DNA of 64,000 bases, taken from a virus. The first letter of the stretch is position 1; each line of letters begins with the position of its first letter. The position numbers and the translations under genes were made by a program. Under the pieces are notes generated by a model. The model was not told the origin of the DNA. It did no database searches and worked only from the letters and a program-made list of their open reading frames with translations. Below, one piece after another: positions 55,396 through 63,482 of this stretch. The stretch covers positions 1 through 64,000 of the IMG/VR virus record IMGVR_UViG_3300038856_000064. The stretch is one strand, 5' to 3'.

Positions 55396-55870
55396 CCCTC
55401 TCCTCTTCAAAGCCCAGCATGCGCGTCAGAGATTCTCTAATAAAATGAGCAAAAATCCCCATTTCCTCTTGACTGAAGAATATATTGACCCGTTTTGTTT
55501 GTCCCTCTGCCGTGCGACTTAATTTAACGGCAAAGTTGGGCTTTCCATTATATTCAGATGCAACAATTTCAAAAACACTTGTGCGACCACTCTCCTGCTG
55601 GCTATGAAGACACTTAACTTCTTTTTCTCTGCCACTAAATAGTGGCAACATCTTGCCAATATCAGCTACGCCAATCTTAAAGACGATCTTTCCCTCCCAA
55701 TCGAACTGATCCTTAGATCCGATCTCTAGCTTTGGCCCCTTTTGTGATGCCGCCTCTAGAAAAACAGCATGTTTATATGAATCGTAGGAAAACTGAAATG
55801 CCGCACCAGCGTCATCCTTTTTTAATGGCTTATAAACATTCCAGAATGGTTTGCGCTTACGCTCACTCAT
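55382..55870 (-). CDS. hypothetical protein, possibly ssDNA-binding
   Basis: 162 residues, beta-rich core (AAFQFSYDSYKHAVFLEAA, WEGKIVFKIGVADIGKMLPLF) and a C-terminal helical end. The size and layout resemble small single-stranded-DNA-binding proteins of some phages, but no signature decides it. Overlaps the next gene. Confidence 0.55.
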   Translation of the reverse strand: MSERKRKPFWNVYKPLKKDDAGAAFQFSYDSYKHAVFLEAASQKGPKLEIGSKDQFDWEGKIVFKIGVADIGKMLPLFSGREKEVKCLHSQQESGRTSVFEIVASEYNGKPNFAVKLSRTAEGQTKRVNIFFSQEEMGIFAHFIRESLTRMLGFEEERDVLI

Positions 55871-56724
55871 GACTTCTTCTTGCCTCTCTTAAGTTTCTTC
55901 TTGCGTTCGTGTAATAGACGTAGTGCCTTTCGAGCTTCGCCTGTAGTGAGTTCGGTTACAGAAAAGATCTCTCGTACCGTTATTTGCTCTAGCAAATCCT
56001 TAAGTGTAGTATCAAGCTCACCTAGTAACTTTTCAATAAGTTTAACTTGCTCGGGTTTAACGACACCATCGTCATCAGGCGTAAGCTCTTCTCCAGCATC
56101 TTTGTCAACTAACTCTTCTGCTGCATGCTCAGTAATGCCCAAAACCTTTCGCAAACATCTAGCTTCTGCCCTAGCAGAGGCTACTGCTGTTGGGAATAGC
56201 CCTAGCTCCTCACAATTAGAAAAGAAAGCATCTGCCGAATCGGAAAAGGTCCGACCATCCCTAAGGGTAATGCTAAAGGTCACGGATGCCATTGGGAAGT
56301 TGTGTGTGCCGACCTCTTCGTGTCGAGACATGACGTCGCCCTCACCATTAGTATTCTCTAGCACTCGAACGCGCTCTCTTGGCACAATGATTAGTGCGTT
56401 GACCTTGCTTTTTTCTGTGAGGATGAACGGCTTTGCAAGTCGGCGTAGACCATGTAGACGTGGGGCAGGCCCCTTTGGTGAGTTAAATACCTCGCCCTCT
56501 CGTAATTTTGACATCCAATCTTCGACATCTAGATCAACCTCGACCCCCTCATCTTCCGGAGCGCTTTCATCTTTATCAGGCTCAGGTCCTGGAGTTGGCT
56601 CGGGACTAGGGGTCTCATCTACGAAATTAAGCGGCAAACCTGCTTCTGCTGCTAGTTGTTCTGCATCTATAGTTTTTGCTTGATCACTAATTTTGTTCAA
56701 GATACCAGACCGATGGTTCACCAT
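55867..56724 (-). CDS. hypothetical recombination or replication-associated protein
   Basis: 285 residues. Low-complexity acidic linker (PEPTPGPEPDKDESAPEDEG) near residue 45. The middle contains A-S-V-T-F-S-I-T-L-R-D-G-R-T-F and A-S-A-R-A-E-A-R-C-L-R-K-V-L-G, a pattern found in phage single-strand annealing and DNA metabolism proteins. The C-terminal tail is basic (RKKKLKRGKKK). Annealing role is conjecture. Confidence 0.55.
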   Translation of the reverse strand: MVNHRSGILNKISDQAKTIDAEQLAAEAGLPLNFVDETPSPEPTPGPEPDKDESAPEDEGVEVDLDVEDWMSKLREGEVFNSPKGPAPRLHGLRRLAKPFILTEKSKVNALIIVPRERVRVLENTNGEGDVMSRHEEVGTHNFPMASVTFSITLRDGRTFSDSADAFFSNCEELGLFPTAVASARAEARCLRKVLGITEHAAEELVDKDAGEELTPDDDGVVKPEQVKLIEKLLGELDTTLKDLLEQITVREIFSVTELTTGEARKALRLLHERKKKLKRGKKKS

Positions 56725-57451
56725 ATTCTTTTATCTCCTTAATCGCCTGTTCAATTCGATCAACTCTTAACTGACTAAGTGGACCGTTATTATCTTGGAT
56801 ACGCAATACGCTATATCCTATAGAGTTAATCATATCGTCTTTACGCGCATCACGCTCTTTTTGTTGAGCTAGATGTTCTTCTCCATAAATTGGCAGAAAA
56901 TGAGTAGGTCCGTCTACCTCAATAGCAATAAGCTCTTTTGGAAGTGCCAAATCTGTCTCGAAATCCTTACCACCTGTATAGTTTGTGGAACGTTCCTCAA
57001 CTAGATAACTACGCTTGCGTAGTTCTTCAGCAATGAAACGCTCTAAACGAGAGCCGTTACCTTGTGCTTCGCGCGACTTAGCCGATAATGTTTCCATCAT
57101 AGACCTACGATCTTGGTCGGACATACCAGCCCATTTACGTTGCCACGCTGCACCGATCTTACGCTTGACCTCAGTGCGCTCCTCATCAGTAAGACCATCC
57201 CAGAATTCACCTAGACTAGAAGAGATTCTCTTCCTTGTCTCGTCAGAATGCTTATGCCCCTTCATCTGATGATCATTTTCTTTGAGAAAATTCTTTTGGG
57301 CCTCACCTTTAGAGCGAGCAAATATGCCATTCTTTTTCATGAAGCGAGACAGTGTTGCTAGCGGAACTCCAACTTTTTTAGCTACGCCACGCATACTCAT
57401 CCCCTGATCTAGATAAAGTTCTCGAACTACCTGTATGTTTATCTCTACCAT
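56687..57451 (-). CDS. homing-type endonuclease: HTH + NUMOD-like + Vsr/EDxHD-type nuclease
   Basis: 254 residues. An N-terminal helix-turn-helix (S-M-R-G-V-A-K-K-V-G-V-P-L-A-T-L-S), a NUMOD3-like H-S-D-E-T-R-K-R-I-S-S-S, then a nuclease core F-E-T-D-L-A-L-P-K-E-L-I-A-I-E-V-D-G-P-T-H-F with a late I-G-Y-S-V-L-R-I strand. That set matches free-standing homing endonucleases of the EDxHD/DUF559 class. It starts in a one-base overlap with the preceding gene and inserts between two replication-type genes. Confidence 0.85.
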   Translation of the reverse strand: MVEINIQVVRELYLDQGMSMRGVAKKVGVPLATLSRFMKKNGIFARSKGEAQKNFLKENDHQMKGHKHSDETRKRISSSLGEFWDGLTDEERTEVKRKIGAAWQRKWAGMSDQDRRSMMETLSAKSREAQGNGSRLERFIAEELRKRSYLVEERSTNYTGGKDFETDLALPKELIAIEVDGPTHFLPIYGEEHLAQQKERDARKDDMINSIGYSVLRIQDNNGPLSQLRVDRIEQAIKEIKEYGEPSVWYLEQN

Positions 57452-58143
57452 CAGGGCCTCAACATGTCGCTGTCATATTCTGGTGCTAATCTCTTAATTT
57501 CATCCACGATATCTTTTGCAGATCCGCCAAAAGAGCGCTGTAGTTGAAAAACCCCATGGGGGATCATTTTGCGAAACTCACTGACACGAGCTAGGGGGAC
57601 TCGGTATCCCTTTTTTGTTTTATTGGGGTCTAGACCTTCCGCAACTAACTGTCGCAAACGATCTTCCTTATTCTTTCTTTGGGCCTCTGCACGTCGTTCG
57701 GCAAGCTTTAGGTCAGACTCCTCAACAGTAGGCTCTTGAGGCTTTAATGCCTCTTGTTGCTCATCTAGACGAGCCTGAGCCTGGGTCTGATCAACCCTTC
57801 TTTGTACTTCGTCTTCCTCACGAGTCTCGGCGGCAGCATCGTCTAATTCTTTGATAATGCCACTATTTACTACATTGCGAGCATCTTCAACTGAGTTAAT
57901 TGCAAACGCCTTTAGTATACGGCGCACCTCTTCAGTGCCTACGTCGAAACGGGTTGATAAGAAGTGCACATCTGGGATATCACAATACATCCTAATTAAT
58001 GCCATTGCCCTCTTGGGAGACAGCTTTTGGGAAGCTGTCAACAACTTATTGCGCAATGCATCAGCTTTGCCACGATTCCATGCATCAATCTCGCCCTGCT
58101 TAATTGGTGGAACGTCCTCATTATTTAATCGCTTATCGTTCAT
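57451..58143 (-). CDS. hypothetical protein with coiled coil
   Basis: 230 residues. A helical N-terminal domain (L-I-R-M-Y-C-D-I-P-D-V-H-F-L-S-T-R-F-D-V-G-T-E-E-V-R-R-I), a long Glu/Arg/Gln coiled coil (about 105-170), then a conserved-looking end. GTAGGAGG precedes the ATG; the GACACATAATAA motif lies just upstream. Confidence 0.7.
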   Translation of the reverse strand: MNDKRLNNEDVPPIKQGEIDAWNRGKADALRNKLLTASQKLSPKRAMALIRMYCDIPDVHFLSTRFDVGTEEVRRILKAFAINSVEDARNVVNSGIIKELDDAAAETREEDEVQRRVDQTQAQARLDEQQEALKPQEPTVEESDLKLAERRAEAQRKNKEDRLRQLVAEGLDPNKTKKGYRVPLARVSEFRKMIPHGVFQLQRSFGGSAKDIVDEIKRLAPEYDSDMLRP

Positions 58144-58157
58144 ACATACCTCCTACT

Positions 58158-58169
58158 TTATTATGTGTC
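58158..58169 (-). promoter_or_regulatory. GACACATAATAA motif (minus strand)
   Basis: On the minus strand: GACACATAATAAAG, then TAGGAGG and the ATG at 58143. Its end overlaps the Gmd stop. Third full copy of this word. Confidence 0.55.
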
Positions 58170-59248
58170 TATATAGTAGATTCGTCCTTCTTTTTTACCC
58201 TATCTACCACGCCTTTTCGCAAACAATCCCTATAAATCATACTATAGACTAAGTCATCAAAAGAGTATGTTGGCTTCCAACCCAACTCATTATGTGCCAT
58301 ACTAGCATCTCCAATAAGTACGTCAACTTCTGATGGTCGAACAAATTCCGGATTAATTTTTACATACTTACTCCAGTCATCAATGCCAACATAACCAAAG
58401 GCAATATTTAAGAAATCCCTAATGCGGTGTGTTTCCCCCATTGCTATTACATAGTCTTTGGGTTTATCTTTCTGAAGCATTAACCATGCGGCTCGCATAT
58501 AATCCTCAGCATTTCCCCAATCACGATAAGCATCTAGATTACCTAACTCAATATGACTCTGTTCGCCAGTTAAAATCCTAGCAATTCCGTCAGTTATCTT
58601 GCGTGTTACGAATTCGATTCCGCGATAGGGTGATTCGTGATTGAATAATATCCCCGCCACTGCAAACATACCATATGCCTCGCGATAATTACGCACTAGC
58701 GCATAGGCTGTTAGTTTTGCTACACCATAGGGCGATCTAGGAATCATTGGGGAGTTCTCATTTAAGACGTGTTCAAATATAACCCCATCCTCTGGCTTAT
58801 CCTTACCGAAGATCGCACTATTGCCAAACTGTTCGGAACTTCCCGCCTGATAAAACTTACATTCCGGTGCGAACTGTCTGACTGCTTCTAGACAAACAGC
58901 AGCACCATTGCCAGTGATCTCCAATGTTGAGAGTGGAGATTTGAACGAGTGCCATACTTGAGATTGAGCAGCTAGATTATAAAACTCGGTGGGCTTGTAA
59001 GCTGCCACAATACGCGCAATAGATGAGAGGTCTGTAATGTCACCAGATTCTATGATAAGTTTGGCATCCTTGCAGTATTGCTCATAGTTTGGAATGTCTG
59101 TTAGGCGCCAACCAGTCGAGGAACTCGTCCTACGCTGAATACCAACTACTCTATAACCTTTTTCTAGTAGCAATTTGGCAAGATAAAATCCATCCTGTCC
59201 GTAGATTCCCGTGATCACAGCCGTATGCATTTGATTCTCTTTATCCAT
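58169..59248 (-). CDS. gmd: GDP-mannose 4,6-dehydratase
   Basis: About 359 residues from ATG 59248 (GTGAGG upstream). Rossmann loop G-I-Y-G-Q-D-G, catalytic S-S (Q-A-G-S-S-E-Q-F), and Y-G-V-A-K are the SDR set, with R-R-T-S-S-S-T and N-H-E-S-P typical of Gmd. It turns GDP-mannose into GDP-4-keto-6-deoxymannose, the entry point to GDP-fucose, -perosamine and -colitose. Confidence 0.95.
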   Translation of the reverse strand: MDKENQMHTAVITGIYGQDGFYLAKLLLEKGYRVVGIQRRTSSSTGWRLTDIPNYEQYCKDAKLIIESGDITDLSSIARIVAAYKPTEFYNLAAQSQVWHSFKSPLSTLEITGNGAAVCLEAVRQFAPECKFYQAGSSEQFGNSAIFGKDKPEDGVIFEHVLNENSPMIPRSPYGVAKLTAYALVRNYREAYGMFAVAGILFNHESPYRGIEFVTRKITDGIARILTGEQSHIELGNLDAYRDWGNAEDYMRAAWLMLQKDKPKDYVIAMGETHRIRDFLNIAFGYVGIDDWSKYVKINPEFVRPSEVDVLIGDASMAHNELGWKPTYSFDDLVYSMIYRDCLRKGVVDRVKKKDESTI

Positions 59249-59362
59249 TTGTATATGCCTCACTTAGGTCTGCGACCCATTGCATAAATACTGTCTCCAT
59301 TACTGGCCTCTCCTTGAGTGACGACGGTAGATCTGCCTACACCTGAACTTCGTATCCTTGCT

Positions 59363-59689
59363 TCATAGTGTCACCGTGCATTGTGACCAGGGCGGCACGT
59401 CTCTCTCAGTTGTGGTAAAAACAAGAGCCTCCTGATTGTTAGCTAGACTAAATCGACTGCCGTGTTCATCTATTCTGATTTCGTGCACAGTCCAATAACG
59501 CGCCTCGCTTGCACTGAGGCATTCATCGATAACGAATTCTCGCAATTGTTCTAGCTCGATGTTTTTGACAACCCAAGTGGCATCACCATCACCCCCAGCG
59601 AAACATACCTCGCTGAGTAACCAACCCACTAGGCTTTTGATGTGAGCCTTGAAGGTCCATGGCATCTGTTTTAGCGGTTCGCGAATCAT
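59363..59689 (-). CDS. hypothetical protein
   Basis: About 109 residues, Trp-rich. ATGA overlap with the Fcl-like gene. The 59264-59362 gap before Gmd shows no gene. Confidence 0.6.
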   Translation of the reverse strand: MIREPLKQMPWTFKAHIKSLVGWLLSEVCFAGGDGDATWVVKNIELEQLREFVIDECLSASEARYWTVHEIRIDEHGSRFSLANNQEALVFTTTERDVPPWSQCTVTL

Positions 59690-60687
59690 AGTACTCCATT
59701 CTCCTGTGCCCATTTATAGGTATTGATTAGTGTTGATCTAAAATTAGACTTTGCCTCAAAGCCGAATCGTTCTTTTGCTCTTGATACATCTAGTTGTCTT
59801 CTCGGTTGCCCATTAGGTTTACTTGTGTCCCAGCGTATCTCTCCCTCATAACCGACGACATCTTTGATTGTGTGGGCCAAATCTCTAATCGTTATTTCTT
59901 TTCCTGTTCCGATGTTTACTGGATCAGGATTATCATAATGGAGAGTAGCTTGAAGAATTGCCTCGGCACAATCACCTACATACAAGAACTCTCTTGAGGC
60001 AGAGCCATCACCCCACAAAGTTACGAACGGGTCACCGGCAAGCTTGGCTCGATGAAACTTTTTAAGCATTGCTGGAATAACATGACTACTATCGTCATCA
60101 AAATTATCATGCTCACCAAAAAGATTTACTGGAATAAGAAAGATGCCGTTAAAGCCATACTGTGCCCTGTATGCCTTAAGCATCTCTAGTTGTACACGTT
60201 TAGCAATACCATATGGGGCATTAGTTTCTTCGGGGTAACCATTAAACAGATCTTTTTCCCTAAACGGCACTGGTGTATTTCGAGGATAACTACATACTGT
60301 GCCGATTCCCACAAATTTCTTAATGGGATGATGGCGCCGATAAGACCCATCGGGATGACAGGATCTAACTAAGCTGACCGTTTCATGGCGACAAGATTCA
60401 ATTAAGTTGGTCGTCATCATTAAGTTGTCATATAGGAACTCCCCAGGCTTTTCGCGATTGACACCGATACCCCCGCATTTAGCAGCTAGATGAATGACCA
60501 TGTCTGGATTATTACATGCCATATATTCGGCAATACTATGTTTATCTAGTAAGTCCAACTCGTTATGTGTTGGGGTCATAATATCCATATCTACGACCCT
60601 CCAATAAGACTTACTATATCGGTCAAGCGCTTTTACGACATGATGCCCCAGAAAACCATGACTGCCAGTTATTAGAATTTTAGTCAT
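59686..60687 (-). CDS. GDP-L-fucose/colitose synthase-like epimerase-reductase
   Basis: 333 residues. G-S-H-G-F-L-G NAD(P)-binding loop, S/Y/K set in G-T-V-C-S-Y-P...Y-G-I-A-K, and D-D-S-S-H-V-I-P-A-M typical of Fcl (WcaG). Given the ColD-like neighbour, it could instead be ColC, which is homologous and makes GDP-L-colitose. Confidence 0.9.
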   Translation of the reverse strand: MTKILITGSHGFLGHHVVKALDRYSKSYWRVVDMDIMTPTHNELDLLDKHSIAEYMACNNPDMVIHLAAKCGGIGVNREKPGEFLYDNLMMTTNLIESCRHETVSLVRSCHPDGSYRRHHPIKKFVGIGTVCSYPRNTPVPFREKDLFNGYPEETNAPYGIAKRVQLEMLKAYRAQYGFNGIFLIPVNLFGEHDNFDDDSSHVIPAMLKKFHRAKLAGDPFVTLWGDGSASREFLYVGDCAEAILQATLHYDNPDPVNIGTGKEITIRDLAHTIKDVVGYEGEIRWDTSKPNGQPRRQLDVSRAKERFGFEAKSNFRSTLINTYKWAQENGVL

Positions 60688-61864
60688 TGCTCCCCTCTGT
60701 TCTATTAACCTCTAAGCGTATCGCTTCATCAATAATACTACCCATTTCCTCCATATCTTCCTGAGATAATTCCGGGTGAACCCCTACGTAGAACCCCTGC
60801 TTATTGAGGTAGTTAGCATTTGGAAACTCTTTAGCTAAATCGCTATTGAAGTATTTCTGTACCACTGGCTGGTTAGTAATTGGCATCAACCTACGTATTT
60901 CTATGCCGTGATCATTTAGGTAACGGATTACATTATTTGCATCTAGAAAATCAGAGAGTATTATGGGATACATCATGTATGAATGCTTTTGTCCATATGG
61001 CAACCACACTTTTTTAGGAGACCAGTGCGCCAAAATATCATCTAGGACTGCCGCGTTTCTTCGCCGCGCTTCATATAGCTCATCCCTGCGCTCGATCTGG
61101 GCCTTCACGATTGCCGCGCTGACGTCGTTCCACTTCATCGAATGTCCCCAGGTGTCAAAATGGAACTTATCTGCTATCCGGTGGATATCCTCGTTGCCAA
61201 ACCTAGAGCTTCTGCCGTGATTAACCAACTTCCAACAATACTCATCTAGTTGAGAATCATCAGTCATAATTAATCCGCCGCCGCCGCCCGAGATGAGGTG
61301 ATTACTAAAGAATGACGTGGTTAAAATATGCCCATGACCGACCCCCTTGACAAAGGTGGCCTCGCATGCGTCCTCAACAACCCAGCAATTAAAAATTCTA
61401 CAGGTCTCAAAGATAAGTTGCGAGCACGCCTGTCCATAAAGGTGGGCGGGAACGACTATATCTACCGGATCCCCAATATCCCTTTGTTCTTGTAGGACTT
61501 TTTGTAGGGCAAGGTCTGACATATTACCAGTTGATCTATCAACGTCAACTAGAACAATGTCACAACCTGCAAGGATAGCTGCCGCCAGTGTTGAGATATA
61601 GGTGCAGGCTGGCACAGCCACTAGTGGTTTCTCGTCATCCCTTCTATTTAGACGAGTCTCTACGATGGCCTGAATTGCTAGATGGATTGCACTTTGACCT
61701 GAGTTAAGAGCTAGACCATGCTTAAATCCATGAAGCTTGGCACAGGTTTCTTCTACCTCTTTTACTACCTTGCCAGGACTGATGTAATTATCATCTAGAA
61801 CCTGGGCAACATATTGTTTCTCAAGATCGCCAATGGACGAGCTTCCTAGAGTTAGCCTCTTCAT
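60680..61864 (-). CDS. DegT/AHBA-fold enzyme with His at the PLP lysine: ColD-like 3-dehydratase
   Basis: About 394 residues from ATG 61864. The fold is that of DegT/DnrJ/EryC1 sugar aminotransferases (S-G-Q-S-A-I-H-L-A near the start, V-P-A-H-L-Y-G-Q, V-V-E-D-A-C-E). At the PLP-lysine position the sequence is F-F-S-N-H-L-I-S-G-G-G-G-G, with His in place of Lys. In ColD this substitution marks a GDP-4-keto-6-deoxymannose 3-dehydratase rather than an aminotransferase. With Gmd and the Fcl/ColC-like gene next to it, GDP-colitose synthesis is the best guess. Confidence 0.82.
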   Translation of the reverse strand: MKRLTLGSSSIGDLEKQYVAQVLDDNYISPGKVVKEVEETCAKLHGFKHGLALNSGQSAIHLAIQAIVETRLNRRDDEKPLVAVPACTYISTLAAAILAGCDIVLVDVDRSTGNMSDLALQKVLQEQRDIGDPVDIVVPAHLYGQACSQLIFETCRIFNCWVVEDACEATFVKGVGHGHILTTSFFSNHLISGGGGGLIMTDDSQLDEYCWKLVNHGRSSRFGNEDIHRIADKFHFDTWGHSMKWNDVSAAIVKAQIERRDELYEARRRNAAVLDDILAHWSPKKVWLPYGQKHSYMMYPIILSDFLDANNVIRYLNDHGIEIRRLMPITNQPVVQKYFNSDLAKEFPNANYLNKQGFYVGVHPELSQEDMEEMGSIIDEAIRLEVNRTEGSND

Positions 61865-62247
61865 ATTTTCCCATACCACTGCATAAAGATATCGTCATCC
61901 GCCACAAGTATAAGGTCATAAATCTTCTTACTCTCGTCGTCGGAATAAAGGTAGTTATACGAATTTCTTACTTTGTCGCGTAAAATTCCAGCAGCTTTTT
62001 GCTTTATCTTCTTAGCCTTCCTAAGCCATTTTCTATTATCAATGACCTCACTATAGAGACCATGACCGCCTTCTTTTAAAAGCTGTTTTTTACTATACTT
62101 GCTGTAGTCTTTATATGGTCCAAATAAATTATCGATCCTGTCATTCAGGTCTAGAATTAGTGAATGCAACAATGAATATTTATCTAGTGGATCCGGATTA
62201 TAATCAACGAACTCTTTAAAATCTTGTATAAACTTATCGTGTTTCAT
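61861..62247 (-). CDS. hypothetical protein
   Basis: 128 residues, helical, basic (KKQLLKEGG, KWLRKAKKIKQKA). ATGA overlap with the ColD-like gene. Unknown. Confidence 0.65.
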   Translation of the reverse strand: MKHDKFIQDFKEFVDYNPDPLDKYSLLHSLILDLNDRIDNLFGPYKDYSKYSKKQLLKEGGHGLYSEVIDNRKWLRKAKKIKQKAAGILRDKVRNSYNYLYSDDESKKIYDLILVADDDIFMQWYGKI

Positions 62248-62638
62248 TGCAGTCCTCGCATTTCTTACGATTCATAAAATCAACATACCAACCTTGACCG
62301 TTGCACGTTTTACACACCTGATTATGCTCCAACTCTTTATTTATTTTTCGTAATAATGTTGCAAAGATACAACTTACAATATTTTTATAATCTATAAACT
62401 TACCTTCGTCAAATTCAATATCACAGCTAGCCCCGAACTTTTTATCATTAACATAAGTCCAGGCGAAGCCACCAACCCGTTTATATTTATACAGACACCG
62501 ATCAAAATGAATTTCTATATCCAAAGATATTGTTTTGTCTCCGTAATCAATGATAAGCGGATTACTATATCTTGCAACTTCAAAATTGAAGGCATCTTCT
62601 TGCTCTTGTAAGAATTCAGATAACGAGATCGACCTCAT
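62234..62638 (-). CDS. hypothetical protein with C-terminal zinc motif
   Basis: About 134 residues from ATG 62638. The end reads C-K-T-C-N-G-Q-G-W...K-K-C-E-D-C-N, a DnaJ-type zinc-knuckle CxxCxGxG half. Overlaps neighbours. Confidence 0.65.
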   Translation of the reverse strand: MRSISLSEFLQEQEDAFNFEVARYSNPLIIDYGDKTISLDIEIHFDRCLYKYKRVGGFAWTYVNDKKFGASCDIEFDEGKFIDYKNIVSCIFATLLRKINKELEHNQVCKTCNGQGWYVDFMNRKKCEDCNETR

Positions 62639-62868
62639 GTCTTGAACCACCCGGCTTCCTCGTCCCAAAATACTTCTTGAGTCTTTTCATAATTTTTAGA
62701 ACTCCAGAAGGACCCATGACAGACAGCCTCATACCACCTATCTTTGTTCCTGTCGTGAACTATCCATCCTTTTTCGCCATTGATTATTGCCTCGCCATAC
62801 GCCGTATTTGTATTGACGCTTACGGTAAAGCCACAAAATGTAGGTGTATTATTCAGCGAATCACCCAT
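62635..62868 (-). CDS. small hypothetical protein
   Basis: 77 residues, Trp- and Asn-rich, ATGA overlap with the zinc-motif gene. Unrecognised. Confidence 0.6.
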   Translation of the reverse strand: MGDSLNNTPTFCGFTVSVNTNTAYGEAIINGEKGWIVHDRNKDRWYEAVCHGSFWSSKNYEKTQEVFWDEEAGWFKT

Positions 62869-62871
62869 TAT

Positions 62872-63213
62872 TTACCTCGCTTTATAATCCTTTAAGTTCG
62901 GTTCGCGAACCAATTCCTCATTTCCCTCTTTCACAGCCTTGGCAAAAATTTCACCTAGACCAGCAACAAGACGTGGGCGTATAACCCCATTGAGATAATC
63001 TATCTTCCTCTTGATCGCTCCGACTTGAGCATCATCAAAATTTGGATTACGCACTTGATCTTCTAGTTGCCATAGTTTTACATGTACAATGGCAAGTCTT
63101 TCAATAGCATAAGTAAGAGTTACTGGAGGATTAAAAGTACAATCAGACTCAACTAGATGACGAAATTCATCAGTGCGCATGTAGTCGTGGATAAAACTAT
63201 CTAAGTTTTTCAT
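62872..63213 (-). CDS. hypothetical protein
   Basis: 113 residues from ATG 63213, helical. ATGA overlap. Unrecognised. Confidence 0.6.
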   Translation of the reverse strand: MKNLDSFIHDYMRTDEFRHLVESDCTFNPPVTLTYAIERLAIVHVKLWQLEDQVRNPNFDDAQVGAIKRKIDYLNGVIRPRLVAGLGEIFAKAVKEGNEELVREPNLKDYKAR

Positions 63214-63482
63214 TCTATCATCTCCCATCCTTCTTCAATCAAGTCCGTTATTGCATACTGCGGAATCCAATATCCCACTAATTTCATTTCTAATAGCTTT
63301 ATGGCACATTCTATAGGATGTGAGAATAAAAAAGACTGACCATCATACGGTAATCCGATCTCGACTATGGTGCCATCATCCTGATATCTTTTCGCGGCTA
63401 GCTCTAGAACCCACCCGTCATCAGATTCATAAACATATGCATCACATTGAAAATTATTCGTGCTCCATCGACAATAAGACAT
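63210..63482 (-). CDS. conserved phage-type small protein
   Basis: 90 residues starting M-S-Y-C-R-W-S-T...D-A-Y-V-Y-E-S-D-D-G-W. This start is common among small unknown phage proteins. Overlaps both neighbours. Confidence 0.65.
   Translation of the reverse strand: MSYCRWSTNNFQCDAYVYESDDGWVLELAAKRYQDDGTIVEIGLPYDGQSFLFSHPIECAIKLLEMKLVGYWIPQYAITDLIEEGWEMIE

Noticed and set aside
60680-61864. GDP-perosamine synthase
   Set aside because: That enzyme needs the PLP-binding lysine. Here the aligned residue is His, as in ColD-type dehydratases.
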